This document shows, piece by piece, positions 8,693 to 18,078 of a DNA stretch of 64,000 bases. Every line of letters begins with the position of its first letter. Position 1 is the stretch's first letter. The notes below the pieces were generated by a model. It ran no database searches. It saw nothing but the letters and a program-made list of their open reading frames with translations, and was not told where the DNA came from. Source of the DNA: Bacteroidales bacterium (lineage in GTDB: Bacteria > Bacteroidota > Bacteroidia > Bacteroidales > UBA932); the NCBI GenBank assembly GCA_017458265.1, contig JAFTFV010000033.1:1-64000 (forward strand), read 5' to 3'. The position numbers and the translations under genes are program-made.

Positions 8693-10030
8693 TTAATAAG
8701 TCATAAGCTTGACATTATCCAGAGTTATCGCTTCCGGATGAGACATATCAATACCCTTGTCATTATAGAAGATGGTAGAATTCCTGACGGTTATCCCGTG
8801 AATCTGGGATAAGGGGCCTTTGGCCTTGATGGCAGTGGTGCAGCCGCGGCAGGTAACGTTCTCTATTATGATATCCGTAAAATCCGGCAGGAAGTTCTGG
8901 GTATCTGCAGCCTGATTGCCGTCATGGCCGGCGGGGCGGTCGGCATAGTCGGTCTGGAAGACTATCGCTTCGTCCGTGATGTCTGTCATGACTATGTTGC
9001 TGATTCGGATATTGGAGCATTTGCCGCCTCTTTCCGGAGCGCTCTTGAAACGGAGGCCGGTGTCCGTGCCGGAGAAAACGCAGTTCCTTACTGTTATGTC
9101 TTCCATGCCGCCGGAAAACTCGGAGCCGATAACAAAGCCGCCGTGGGCGTGGAACACGGTATTGTTTTCTATCAATATATTCTTGCAAGGACCATCCTTT
9201 AGCGCCTTGGCTCCGGCGCCGCCCTTGAGGCAGATTCCGTCGTCACCTACGTCAACGGTGCAGCCGGCTATCAGGACATTCTGGCACTGCATGATGTCGA
9301 TGCCGTCACCATTCTGCGCATTCCAGGGGCAGCGGACGGAGACGCCTTCTATGGTCACATCCTTGCACCGCTGGGGAACCAGGTGGAACTTGGGCGAGTT
9401 CTGAAGCGTAACTCCTGTAACTGCCACCTTTGAGCAGTCCGTAAACCGCACAAGGTGTGTCCTTAAGCGCTCCTGGGCCTTGTAATCGGCAGCGATGTTC
9501 CCGTAATTCTTAAGATTGAACGGATACCAGAGGGAGCCGTCCTCGGTAACTGTGCCGCCTTTTGCCAGGAAGGCCTTCCATTCCACGTCACTCACCTTGC
9601 TGCGCTTGACCGGTCTCCACCACTGCCCGTTCCCGTCTATGATCCCGCTTCCGGAAATGCTCACGTCATGCCTCTTGGAGGCCGTTATGAAAGGTTTTAC
9701 ACCCTTTCCGTCCCAGGAGTCTTTCTTGTCCGGAGACAGCAGCAGGACAGCGCCTTCCTCAAGGTGAAGGTCCATGCAGTCCTTGAGCACGATGGATCCG
9801 GAAAGATAAATGCCCGCCGGAACCACAATATGTCCGCCACCCTTCTTGCCGACAGCTGCTACCGCCTTGGAGAAGGCATCGGTATTGAGCGTAATGCCGT
9901 CTGGAACAGCGCCGAAATCCAGTACGGATACGGAGTAGTCGGGGATGGACGGGCGCTCGGGTGATACTTCCCGGGCATTCAGGAGCATGCCGGACAGCAG
10001 CATGTACAGTATGGTGATAAGTCGTTTCAT
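8693..10030 (-). CDS. Glycoside hydrolase family 28 (polygalacturonase-like)
   Basis: Exported 445-aa right-handed beta-helix enzyme of the pectinase family GH28, which hydrolyses galacturonic-acid linkages. Signal peptide MKRLITILYMLLSGMLLNA is followed by the N-terminal VLDFGAVPDGITLNTDAF repeat and successive helix coils. The family motifs appear as NGDGIDI, GDDGICLKGG, HAHGGFVIGSE and LRFKSAPERGG, so the catalytic Asp residues, His and the Arg/Lys region are present. The NTD and GHG motifs are in the variant form common in Bacteroidetes members. It is a lone gene with its own promoter, not part of a recognisable locus here. Substrate beyond a pectin-type polymer cannot be named. Confidence 0.9.
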   Translation of the reverse strand: MKRLITILYMLLSGMLLNAREVSPERPSIPDYSVSVLDFGAVPDGITLNTDAFSKAVAAVGKKGGGHIVVPAGIYLSGSIVLKDCMDLHLEEGAVLLLSPDKKDSWDGKGVKPFITASKRHDVSISGSGIIDGNGQWWRPVKRSKVSDVEWKAFLAKGGTVTEDGSLWYPFNLKNYGNIAADYKAQERLRTHLVRFTDCSKVAVTGVTLQNSPKFHLVPQRCKDVTIEGVSVRCPWNAQNGDGIDIMQCQNVLIAGCTVDVGDDGICLKGGAGAKALKDGPCKNILIENNTVFHAHGGFVIGSEFSGGMEDITVRNCVFSGTDTGLRFKSAPERGGKCSNIRISNIVMTDITDEAIVFQTDYADRPAGHDGNQAADTQNFLPDFTDIIIENVTCRGCTTAIKAKGPLSQIHGITVRNSTIFYNDKGIDMSHPEAITLDNVKLMTY

Positions 10031-10045
10031 CTGTTCTTTTTTTTA

Positions 10046-10053
10046 CAAACATA
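10046..10053 (-). promoter_or_regulatory. -7 box of the GH28 gene
   Basis: CAAACATA on the plus strand reads TATGTTTG on the minus strand, 15 bases ahead of the GH28 ATG. Confidence 0.5.
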
Positions 10054-10115
10054 GAAACTGTTTTGGAAATAATCAAGTTCTCTAACAAAAGTGTAGTATT
10101 ATCGCTATTAATTTG

Positions 10116-10123
10116 TATTTTTG
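10116..10123 (+). promoter_or_regulatory. -7 box of the porin gene
   Basis: TATTTTTG fits TAnnTTTG and lies 21 bases before the ATG at 10145. It lies back to back with the GH28 promoter. Confidence 0.5.
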
Positions 10124-10144
10124 TAAGCTAAAACCTCATTTTTG

Positions 10145-11278
10145 ATGTCACAAAAGTACTATATAGCCATAGCGGCAACTCTGCTTTTCGCCGCATCTGC
10201 CTCTGCACAGAACGGAGCAAACGCCGGAATGGGCGGCCCCGACGGAGATTATACATCCCTCTATGAACTTGTCGCCGGTCATGAGAAAAAGTGCGATTCC
10301 TTCAATGTCTTCCTGAATACCGGCGGCAGTTTCCATGCAGATGAAAACGGCGGCGCATTTGCCGGACGTGACCTCCGCCTTGAAATCAAGGGAAATCTGG
10401 GAGATCACCTTGGATACCGCCTGCGCTATCAGCTTAACAAGTCCTTCGCTCCGCTTCCGCTGGACAACTATCCGCCGGCACTTGACATTTTCATAGTAAG
10501 CTGGAAATTCAACGAGCACTTTACAGCACAGGCCGGCAAGATTTTCCAGGCCTGGGGCGGATTCGAATATGACGCCAACCCTATCTTCATATACAAGTTC
10601 ACAGACTTCACCGGCTCTACAGACCCGTTCACCGCAGGCGTCGCTCTTTCATGGTTTCCAAATCAGAACCATGAAATCCAGTTCAGCGTAACCGACACCC
10701 ATACCGTACCCGTAGACATGCGCTATCCTGCCGCCCTTGGCGTGGAAGCCGCAAAGTTGCCACTCACCTATGTCCTCAACTGGAACGGCACACTGTTTGG
10801 CGGCCTCGTGAGCACCCGCTGGGCCGCCGGTACCATGGTCTTCGCCCAGGGAGAAAGGGCCGACAGGATTACCCTTGGCACCCGCCTGAACCTTCCCAAG
10901 CTCACGTGGTACACAGACCTCATAGGCTCATGGGAGACCATCGACTATACCGGTTTTGGCCTGAGGGAACTCGGAACCCTTGAGAAAAACGTAAGGTATT
11001 TCACAGGCGTCACCAAGGCCGACTGGCGTTTTGCTCCCAAGTGGAACCTAGGCCTTCAGGCAAGTCTGGAATGGATGGATTCCCGCACCGCTCCCGATAT
11101 CAGAAAAAGATGGGGAACCCTTGCCGCCATCGAATTCTTCCCGGATCCTTCCCAGGACTTCCGCATGTTCCTTACAGGGTATCTTGACGGCTGCCGCTGG
11201 CAGGGGCAGAACGGCCCTGAGCCTTGGATTCAGAAATCCGTGGAACTGGGATTCATCTACCGCATAAAAGCTTTCTAA
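10145..11278 (+). CDS. Phosphate-selective porin O/P family outer-membrane protein
   Basis: A 377-aa exported barrel with signal peptide ending ASASAQ. GGSFHADENGGAFAGRDLRLEIKG and the following HLGYRLRYQLNKSF match the start of OprO/OprP-type porins (Pfam Porin_O_P), and KIFQAWGGFEYDANP and the terminal ELGFIYRIKAF fit the family. Bacteroidetes members are general anion or sugar porins as often as phosphate channels, so the ligand is open. ATG at 10145 was taken rather than the TTG just before it. The next porin gene begins 23 bases after its stop and has its own -7 box. Confidence 0.78.
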   Translation: MSQKYYIAIAATLLFAASASAQNGANAGMGGPDGDYTSLYELVAGHEKKCDSFNVFLNTGGSFHADENGGAFAGRDLRLEIKGNLGDHLGYRLRYQLNKSFAPLPLDNYPPALDIFIVSWKFNEHFTAQAGKIFQAWGGFEYDANPIFIYKFTDFTGSTDPFTAGVALSWFPNQNHEIQFSVTDTHTVPVDMRYPAALGVEAAKLPLTYVLNWNGTLFGGLVSTRWAAGTMVFAQGERADRITLGTRLNLPKLTWYTDLIGSWETIDYTGFGLRELGTLEKNVRYFTGVTKADWRFAPKWNLGLQASLEWMDSRTAPDIRKRWGTLAAIEFFPDPSQDFRMFLTGYLDGCRWQGQNGPEPWIQKSVELGFIYRIKAF

Positions 11279-11287
11279 AATTATTCG

Positions 11288-11295
11288 TATCTTTG
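11288..11295 (+). promoter_or_regulatory. -7 box of the Porin_10 gene
   Basis: TATCTTTG ends 6 bases before the ATG at 11302. This argues for that start and for a leaderless or near-leaderless mRNA. Confidence 0.5.
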
Positions 11296-11301
11296 CAGTC
11301 T

Positions 11302-13944
11302 ATGGCAAAGATATGGGCTGACATACTGGTGCCGGCAGTGATAGCAGGAGCTGTCGCTGCGCAGACGCTTGGGGTAGACGTTTCCCGCGCGTCAAAGGCC
11401 AGCATGTGGTTTCCGGAAGCGAAGCAGGATACTGTGACGAGGCTCCCCAACGGCCTCAGACCTGTTATCTACGAATCAATCATCGCCGCAAGGGACACCT
11501 CGGAGGTTGAAGACACCATGTCCTTTGACATGGCCGAAGTTGAAGCCGACACCCTCCCCAAAATCACCGCCCGCGACACCATGAAGGTCCCGGACAGCCT
11601 CCGCCTCACGGACACCTTCCGCTACAGATGGTTTGTAGCCATTGCCGATTCCCTCACCCACAGGATAGTGGTGGATTCCCTCAAGGCCGACGGAGATTCC
11701 GTCATCTGGCCCAGGATAGACTCTCTCTACCTTTCCGACTCAACCGCTGCCGCAGTTGCCAAGTTCAACACATGGTATGCCGGTCTCTCAAAGGCCGAAA
11801 GGAAACGCTACGACTACGAACACTATAAGCTTCCCGTAATCCGCCGCAGGCAGGATTCCACATTCAAGGCACAGGACAGCCTCAAACGCATCAAGGACAG
11901 CATACGCCAGAATACGCCCCGTATCCTTGAAACGGCCTTCCTGCCGGACAGCTTCTATTACAAGCGCCTGGTTGCATGGCATCACAACCGCCTGTACAAC
12001 AAGATTGAGCTGTTTGAGTGGGACACCACCGCAAACTATCATTTCTACGACTATCCCTTTGCCAAGGAAGACGTCGGCGCAACTTGGCTGGGCATGCCGG
12101 GATCTGCCGTCCAGCAGATGAATTTCTTCAAGAGGAACAAGGTACGCAGTCCCGAATTCTATGCCCCGCTGGAAAGTTGGACATACAATGCCGACGACAT
12201 CCCCATGTTCAACACCAAGACTCCTTACACGGAGCTTGAATACTACGGCAACCTCTTCAACAGCAGCGACCTCAGTTCCGACGCCTTCCGCGTATTCACT
12301 ACCCAGAACATCCTCCCGGAGCTCAATGTAGCCCTTGAGATGAAGCGCTACGGCGGAGCAGGTAACCTCAAGAACGAGAAGACCGACAACCGTACCTACT
12401 TCGTGGCCGGAAACTATACCGGGAAGAAGTACCTGGCCCACGGCGGCTTCATATTCAACAAGTCTACCCGCCAGGAAAACGGCGGTATCCAGGACAACAT
12501 GTGGATAAGGGATACCACGGTGGACGTCAGGGAAATCGAAGTAAACATCGCCGCAGCAACGAACCGTTACACCAAAAAGACGCTGTTCTTCGACCAGAGC
12601 TACCGCATCCCCTTCGATTTCATCGAGCAGTTCCGCCACCGCAAAGACACCTCCTGGGTCAAGCCGGACACCCTGGACAAGAATGCCACCACGGGCTTCA
12701 TCGGCACATCGTCGGAGTACAGCATATACAGCAAGAAATACGTAGACCAGACATCGGCAACACTGTCAACTTTCTACAGGGACGTCTTCAACCTGAATCC
12801 TTCAAAAAGCGCAGACTCTCTGGAAACCCGATATCTTGACAACCGCATTTTCGTGCGCCTGCAGCCTTGGAAGGAAGATGCAATTGTTTCGAAGCTGGAA
12901 GGCGGTATCGGCGACAGGCTCCAGACCTTCTACCTCCTTGGGACACAGGACTATCTGAAGAAGCCGTCCAACAATGTCTGGAACTCCGTATATGCTTATG
13001 CGGGCGCAGAAGGCAGCCTGAGCAAGTATTTTACATGGGATGCCACAGCTCTCATGAATTTTGCCGGATACGAAGCCGGAGATTTCAGCATCGGCGCAAA
13101 TGCAAAGCTGAACCTGTTCCCTTTCAGACGCCAGCCAAACAGTCCCCTGTCGCTGGACGCTCACTTTGAGACCTCTCTCAGGGAACCCACTTTCTACCAG
13201 CAGCATTTCCGCACCAACCACTTCATCTGGGAGAACAGTTTCTCCAAGGTTTCCGACACAAGGATAAGTGCAAGGCTCAACATCCCCAAATGGAAGCTGA
13301 GCGCAGAAGCCGGATATGCCCTTCTCGCAAACAACGTCTTCTATGACTCAACAGGTGTGGCAAAACAGAATGGTACACCTATGAGCATCATCTCGGCAGC
13401 ACTCAGAAAGGATTTCGTGCTGGGCCCCGTGCATCTTGAGAACAGCGCCCTTCTGCAGTACTCCTCAGACCAGTATGTGGTACCTGTTCCGCTCCTGGCC
13501 CTCAACCTGAGGTGGTATGCCCAGTTCAACATAGTAGACCCCAAAACCATGCAGCTGCAGCTTGGCGTGAATACGCGCTATACAACGCTGTGGTATGCCC
13601 CTTCATACAATCCTGTTGCCGGAGTCTTCACGTCCCAGAAGAGTGAACTGTATGGCAACTGCCCTGTCTTTGACGTGTTTGTCAATGCCCAGTGGAAGAA
13701 GTGCTGCGTCTTCATCAAGTTTGAAAACGCAGGTAACGGCTGGCCGATGACAAAACATGACTATTTCACCGCCCATCATTATATACAGACCTCTTCCGTC
13801 CTCAAGTTCGGCATCAGCTGGCCGTTCTATCCAAGGCTTGGAGCAAGCAGGACAATGTCGGCAAGGGCCGGCGCCGGAATGGGAGGAGGCAGCGGTATGG
13901 GCGGTCTCAGAAGCGGTCTTAGCGGAGCCCTTGGCGGTCGCTAG
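11302..13944 (+). CDS. Large putative porin (Porin_10 family)
   Basis: An 880-aa protein with an N-terminal signal sequence (ILVPAVIAGAVAAQT) and a hydrophilic section rich in DT/DS, including RRRQDSTFKAQDSLKRIKDS. A long beta-barrel follows, with WLGMPGSAVQQMNFFKR and YNADDIPMFNTKTPYTELEYYG early in the barrel. This layout is that of the Bacteroidetes 'putative porin' family (Pfam Porin_10). The frame is open upstream to 11224, inside the previous gene; the ATG at 11302 was chosen because of the -7 box directly ahead. An unusual feature is the C-terminal tail of about 30 residues rich in Gly, Ala and Met (GAGMGGGSGMGG...), beyond the last barrel strand. A transglycosylase gene follows after 2 bases. 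Confidence 0.75.
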   Translation: MAKIWADILVPAVIAGAVAAQTLGVDVSRASKASMWFPEAKQDTVTRLPNGLRPVIYESIIAARDTSEVEDTMSFDMAEVEADTLPKITARDTMKVPDSLRLTDTFRYRWFVAIADSLTHRIVVDSLKADGDSVIWPRIDSLYLSDSTAAAVAKFNTWYAGLSKAERKRYDYEHYKLPVIRRRQDSTFKAQDSLKRIKDSIRQNTPRILETAFLPDSFYYKRLVAWHHNRLYNKIELFEWDTTANYHFYDYPFAKEDVGATWLGMPGSAVQQMNFFKRNKVRSPEFYAPLESWTYNADDIPMFNTKTPYTELEYYGNLFNSSDLSSDAFRVFTTQNILPELNVALEMKRYGGAGNLKNEKTDNRTYFVAGNYTGKKYLAHGGFIFNKSTRQENGGIQDNMWIRDTTVDVREIEVNIAAATNRYTKKTLFFDQSYRIPFDFIEQFRHRKDTSWVKPDTLDKNATTGFIGTSSEYSIYSKKYVDQTSATLSTFYRDVFNLNPSKSADSLETRYLDNRIFVRLQPWKEDAIVSKLEGGIGDRLQTFYLLGTQDYLKKPSNNVWNSVYAYAGAEGSLSKYFTWDATALMNFAGYEAGDFSIGANAKLNLFPFRRQPNSPLSLDAHFETSLREPTFYQQHFRTNHFIWENSFSKVSDTRISARLNIPKWKLSAEAGYALLANNVFYDSTGVAKQNGTPMSIISAALRKDFVLGPVHLENSALLQYSSDQYVVPVPLLALNLRWYAQFNIVDPKTMQLQLGVNTRYTTLWYAPSYNPVAGVFTSQKSELYGNCPVFDVFVNAQWKKCCVFIKFENAGNGWPMTKHDYFTAHHYIQTSSVLKFGISWPFYPRLGASRTMSARAGAGMGGGSGMGGLRSGLSGALGGR

Positions 13945-13946
13945 TC

Positions 13947-14858
13947 ATGAGAAAGCAGAATTTCCGTCCCGTCATCATCGCCGCCTGTCTGACGGCAGTC
14001 ATGCTCCTTATACCCGTGCGTGACAAACGTCAGGAAAGGGATCTTCCCCCGCAGGACACTCTGTACTGCGTGGCTCCGTCAGAACTCCACATCGACCTTG
14101 TCCTCAAGGAGGCCGAAGACCTTGGCGTCTTCATTGTGGCACAAAAGGGAGAAGCCGTCCTTGACTCACTGCTTACCGGCAGCCTGGACCTTGCCGTAGT
14201 CAGCGACACCGTTACCCTCCCTGAAGGCGTAATAGCCTCAAGGCCATTCCTGCAGGAAACCATGTGGGTCTTGAGGGACACGGAGACAGAGGCCCTGAGG
14301 AAAATCAACGACTGGATGAGCGAAATATCGGCAACAAGGGCCTACAGGAACCTGGAAAAAGGAAAACTGGACAGGCTAATCGCAATAAGCCGATATGACA
14401 GCATCATCCAGAAACACGCAAGGGACATAGGCTGGGACTGGCGCCTCATCGCCGCAATCATTTACAATGAATCCCGCTTCCACAACGAAGCCAACTCTGG
14501 GAAAGGCGCACAGGGACTCATGCAGATTCTGAGTTCAAAATACACGGCCGAGGAAATGAGCGACCCGGACAGGAATCTCGAAATCGGGACACGATATCTC
14601 CGGAAACTGGACCGTCAGCTTTCCAAGACGGTCAAAGACGAGCATGAACGCCTCAAATTCGTCCTTGCTTCGTATAATATCGGAGAAGGGAAAGTCCTGC
14701 GGCTGATGGAACAGGCAAAGAAGGACGGGCTTGACCCCAACCGCTGGGACGACGTGAGCACCCTCCTTCCGGAAGGCCACCACACAGTATCTTACGTGGA
14801 AAAGGTTCTGGACACGTACAGGGACTACAGCCGCCTGTACCCGGCTAATCGGCCTTGA
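13947..14858 (+). CDS. mltF: MltF-like lytic transglycosylase
   Basis: Cleaves peptidoglycan glycan strands with formation of 1,6-anhydro ends, in the periplasm. The 303-aa protein has one N-terminal membrane anchor and a domain at about residues 35-115 that resembles a fragment of a solute-binding (SBP_bac_3) fold (GSLDLAVVSDTVTLPEGV). An SLT domain follows: DWRLIAAIIYNESRFHN with catalytic Glu175, then GKGAQGLMQI and LASYNIGEGKV. E. coli MltF has a complete substrate-binding-like module of over 200 residues; here it is about half that, so the regulatory part is reduced. It follows the Porin_10 gene by 2 bases and overlaps the end of a convergent permease gene by 14 bases. Confidence 0.85.
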   Translation: MRKQNFRPVIIAACLTAVMLLIPVRDKRQERDLPPQDTLYCVAPSELHIDLVLKEAEDLGVFIVAQKGEAVLDSLLTGSLDLAVVSDTVTLPEGVIASRPFLQETMWVLRDTETEALRKINDWMSEISATRAYRNLEKGKLDRLIAISRYDSIIQKHARDIGWDWRLIAAIIYNESRFHNEANSGKGAQGLMQILSSKYTAEEMSDPDRNLEIGTRYLRKLDRQLSKTVKDEHERLKFVLASYNIGEGKVLRLMEQAKKDGLDPNRWDDVSTLLPEGHHTVSYVEKVLDTYRDYSRLYPANRP

Positions 14859-16002
14859 CGGTCTTTGCAGGGTCGATTTTGGCCACCATCCTGGCAGGAA
14901 GCCAGAGCATGAGGAGGATGGCGGCGTAGGCAACGGCATCGGCGGCAAGGATGGCCCACAGGTTCACATGTACGGGTACGAAACTCACGAAATAATTCTC
15001 CGGATCAAGCGGGAGAAGATGCGTCGTTCCCTGAATCAGGCAGAAAAGAAGCGCCAGCGCATTGCCGATAAGAAGCCCCTTAAGAACGGCCACAGCCCCG
15101 GCCCTCACGAACACTTTGCCGATGGACGCATCATTCATGCCCATGGTCTTTAACGTGCCGATTGCCGACACATTCTTGAGCAGCATTATCAGAAGCCCGG
15201 AGATCATGTTGAAACCGGCGACGATGGTCATCAGTATAAGAATGACCGCCACATTGAAGTCAAGTAGGCCCAGCCAGTCAAAAATCTGCGGATAATCACG
15301 TGCCGATGAACTCACGTACAGGCTTTCATCCCTGAGCATGAAACCAATCCTGCCCGCGATTTCATCCTCCATCCGCCGGGAACGGTAGTTCTCTCCAAGT
15401 CGGACATTCAGGCAGGACACCTCATCCTCTTCCCAGCCAGAGAGGCGCTGCATGTCGGCAATATCGGCATAGACGAGAAGGTTGTCGTCTGTTTCTATTA
15501 TGTCCCGGTGGACGGCGGCGACGTTGAATTTCCTCACGCGCACTTTTTCGCCGATGAAATAGACGGTGAGGGACTCCCCTTCCCGAACGCCCGTTATCTC
15601 CTGAAGGCGGTGCGGGATGGAAACGGCAAGCTGAGGCCTCTCACCTTGGATTTCCGGGCCTCCCGGGATGCCCTTCACAACCACCCCGTGGACAATTTCC
15701 CCGCACTTGACTATGCCCGGCCGCTGAACCGAGGGAGTGACTTCCTTCACTCCGGGAATGGCAAGGATGCCGTCCATCTGAGGAAGGCTGGCCGACATAG
15801 GGACAGGGTCTGCATCGGCACCGGTGAAAGGGACGATGCGGATGTCGCCGGAAAGGGCCGCCACTCCTTCCCGAACCTCATGGCGGAAACCGGAAGAGAC
15901 GGCCACGGCGACAATGATTACAAAGAAACTGACGGCAACAGCCGTTGCCGCCACGTTTCCCTGGAATTTCAGTTTACCTGATATGAAGCGTTCCGCTACC
16001 AA
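14845..16002 (-). CDS. lolE: LolC/LolE-type ABC transporter permease
   Basis: Inner-membrane permease of the MacB/FtsX superfamily, resembling the lipoprotein-releasing LolCE proteins. The first membrane helix starts at about residue 17 and is followed by SSGFRHEVREGV, a LolC/E-like motif. A large periplasmic domain spans about 40-255, and three further helices with the FtsX signature (NMISGLLIMLLKN, IGTLKTMGMND) close the protein. The start is TTG at 16002, overlapping the pepO stop (TTGGTAG); no ATG or GTG lies near the start of the first helix, and family alignments begin with similar residues. No ATPase gene is adjacent. Confidence 0.82.
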   Translation of the reverse strand: MVAERFISGKLKFQGNVAATAVAVSFFVIIVAVAVSSGFRHEVREGVAALSGDIRIVPFTGADADPVPMSASLPQMDGILAIPGVKEVTPSVQRPGIVKCGEIVHGVVVKGIPGGPEIQGERPQLAVSIPHRLQEITGVREGESLTVYFIGEKVRVRKFNVAAVHRDIIETDDNLLVYADIADMQRLSGWEEDEVSCLNVRLGENYRSRRMEDEIAGRIGFMLRDESLYVSSSARDYPQIFDWLGLLDFNVAVILILMTIVAGFNMISGLLIMLLKNVSAIGTLKTMGMNDASIGKVFVRAGAVAVLKGLLIGNALALLFCLIQGTTHLLPLDPENYFVSFVPVHVNLWAILAADAVAYAAILLMLWLPARMVAKIDPAKTVKAD

Positions 16003-18005
16003 ATGTGGACGCGCTCCTCTTCAGGACGGAACATTGCATCTCCTTCCTTGATGTCGAAGGCGTCGAAGAAGGTCTGGAAGTTCCTTACGGAGACATTGAC
16101 CCTGTTCACTGCAAGTGAGTGAGGGTCCATATTGGTAAGACGGGCCTTCTCCTGATCAGTGATGTTCTGTGCCCAGATGGCACCGTAGGACAGATAGAAG
16201 CGCTGTGCAGGTGTAAACCCGTCGATATTCTTCTGAGGCTTTCCTGCAAGGGCATTCTCCATTGCGGTGTATGCGATGGAAAGTCCGCCGTGGTCGCCGA
16301 TGTTCTCACCAAGGGTGTATCGGCCGTTTGCATGAACGCCGGGAAGGACCTCGACAGCATCGAACTGGGCGGCGAGCTTGTCTCCAAGGGCGTCGAACTT
16401 GGCCTTGTCGGTGGGGGTCCACCAGTTCACCATATTGCCGGCAGCGTCGAACATGGAACCCTGGTCGTCAAAGCCGTGGGACATCTCATGGCCGATGACG
16501 ACACCGATACCGCCGTAGTTCACGGGATCATCGGCATTGGGATCGAAGAACGGCTTCTGCAGGATGGCTGCGGGGAAGCAGATTTCGTTGGTGGTAGGGT
16601 TGTAGTAGGCATTTACCGTCTGGGGAGTCATGCCCCATTCGGTTTTGTCAGTGGGCTTTCCAAGTTTCTGGAGATTGTCCTGGACATACCAGGCGCTGGC
16701 ATTGCGGAGATTCTCATAATAAGTGTTCTCCGGGTTGATGTCAAGGGTGCTGTAGTCTTTCCACTTGTCGGGATAGCCGATCTTCACGGTGAAGGCGGCA
16801 AGCTTTTCGTGGGCACGGACCTTGGTGGTATCGCTCATCCACTCCAGGCCGTCGATGTGCTGGCCAAGTGCGGTACGGAGGTTTTCCACCAGGGTTACCA
16901 TCTTCTGCTTGGAGCTTTCGGGGAAGTAGCGGGAGACGTACATCTGGCCAACCGCCTCACCAAGGATGCCGTTGGGAACGCTCATTGCACGTTTCCAGCG
17001 GGGCTGCTGTTCCTGTGCGCCTGCCATCTGGTGGGAGAAGAATTCCCAGGATGCAGTGTAGAAGTCGTCGGAGAGGGCTCCTGCCTGGCCGCTCACAAAC
17101 TGGCAAAGGAGATATGCCTTGTGGGATTCAAAGAGTTTCTCGTTTCCAAGCATCTTGGAAAGTGCGTCAAAGTAAGAGGGCTGCTGGACGATGACCTTGT
17201 CCTGAGGCTGAATGCCTGCGGCTGCACACACTTTGCCAAAGCGGAGACCGGGCCAGCGGGCGTCGATTTCCTGGCTGGACATGGGATTGTAGATAGCCTG
17301 CATGTTGCGGTTCTGCTCACGGCTCCAGGCTGCCTGGGCGAGTGAAGTCTCAACCGCGATATCCATGGCTGCTATATCCTTTGCGTTGTCAATACCGGCA
17401 AGTTCAAGGACTTTTACAAGATAGTTGACATAACCTTCCTTGAGTTCCTTGTTTTCCTCTTTCAGATAATAATCACGGTCTCCCATGCCGAGGCCGCCCT
17501 GGCCAAGGTAAAGTACCTGGACGTCGCTGTTGGTGAGGTCTGCCTCTACGCCGGAGCCGAAGAAGCCGCCTTCACCGTAAAGGTTCATCTTTCCAAGAAG
17601 GGTTGCCAGCTGGTCATGATTCTTGACGGCAAGGATCTCTTCGATATAAGGCTTGATGGGTTCTGCACCGAGCGCATTACGGGTGGTGGAATCAAGGGCC
17701 ATCTTGTAGAGGTCTGCTATCTTCTGTTCCACGGTGCCTTTTTCAGCGCTGCTGGTCGTGAGGCTTTCGAACATGGAGTTAAGGTTCTCCTGGGCATTCT
17801 CACGAAGGGCATCGAAACTGCCATAACGGGAGAATTCCGGACGCAGGGGATTCTTTACCTGCCATCCGCCGGTTGCGTATTGGTAGAAATCTTCCTTGGG
17901 ACTTACGGATGTGTCCAGGTCCGTAATGTCAAGGGCTGGTGCACCCTTGGGGGCACATGCTGCAAAAGTAAGCAGGGACATAATTGTGATTGCGATTTTT
18001 TTCAT
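15996..18005 (-). CDS. pepO: M13-family zinc endopeptidase (PepO/neprilysin-like), lipoprotein
   Basis: Zinc peptidase that cuts small peptides outside the inner membrane. MKKIAITIMSLLTFAAC gives a signal peptide with lipobox TFAAC. The large N-terminal alpha domain begins at EDFYQYATGGWQ. The catalytic domain carries NAYYNPTTNEICFPAAI, the zinc motif HEMSH near residue 505 in VIGHEMSHGFDDQG, and ENIGDHGG with the third ligand Glu; the protein ends in VHIW, the family C terminus. The start at 18005 was chosen over an ATG 15 bases upstream because it directly precedes the signal peptide. Length (669 aa) is normal. The permease gene downstream is translationally coupled. Confidence 0.95.
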   Translation of the reverse strand: MKKIAITIMSLLTFAACAPKGAPALDITDLDTSVSPKEDFYQYATGGWQVKNPLRPEFSRYGSFDALRENAQENLNSMFESLTTSSAEKGTVEQKIADLYKMALDSTTRNALGAEPIKPYIEEILAVKNHDQLATLLGKMNLYGEGGFFGSGVEADLTNSDVQVLYLGQGGLGMGDRDYYLKEENKELKEGYVNYLVKVLELAGIDNAKDIAAMDIAVETSLAQAAWSREQNRNMQAIYNPMSSQEIDARWPGLRFGKVCAAAGIQPQDKVIVQQPSYFDALSKMLGNEKLFESHKAYLLCQFVSGQAGALSDDFYTASWEFFSHQMAGAQEQQPRWKRAMSVPNGILGEAVGQMYVSRYFPESSKQKMVTLVENLRTALGQHIDGLEWMSDTTKVRAHEKLAAFTVKIGYPDKWKDYSTLDINPENTYYENLRNASAWYVQDNLQKLGKPTDKTEWGMTPQTVNAYYNPTTNEICFPAAILQKPFFDPNADDPVNYGGIGVVIGHEMSHGFDDQGSMFDAAGNMVNWWTPTDKAKFDALGDKLAAQFDAVEVLPGVHANGRYTLGENIGDHGGLSIAYTAMENALAGKPQKNIDGFTPAQRFYLSYGAIWAQNITDQEKARLTNMDPHSLAVNRVNVSVRNFQTFFDAFDIKEGDAMFRPEEERVHIW

Positions 18006-18030
18006 AATGACATTATTCACATATGATTTG

Positions 18031-18038
18031 CAAATTTA
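18031..18038 (-). promoter_or_regulatory. -7 box of pepO
   Basis: CAAATTTA on the plus strand reads TAAATTTG on the minus strand, 25 bases upstream of the chosen pepO ATG. Confidence 0.45.
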
Positions 18039-18078
18039 CACAATACTTCGGATATTTGCAGTCCTTTTCCTGCGGAAA

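Noticed and set aside
16119..17345. Long plus-strand open frame opposite pepO (408 codons)
   Set aside because: Composition is a mirror of the M13 peptidase codons and no family pattern is present; pepO itself is complete with all catalytic motifs.
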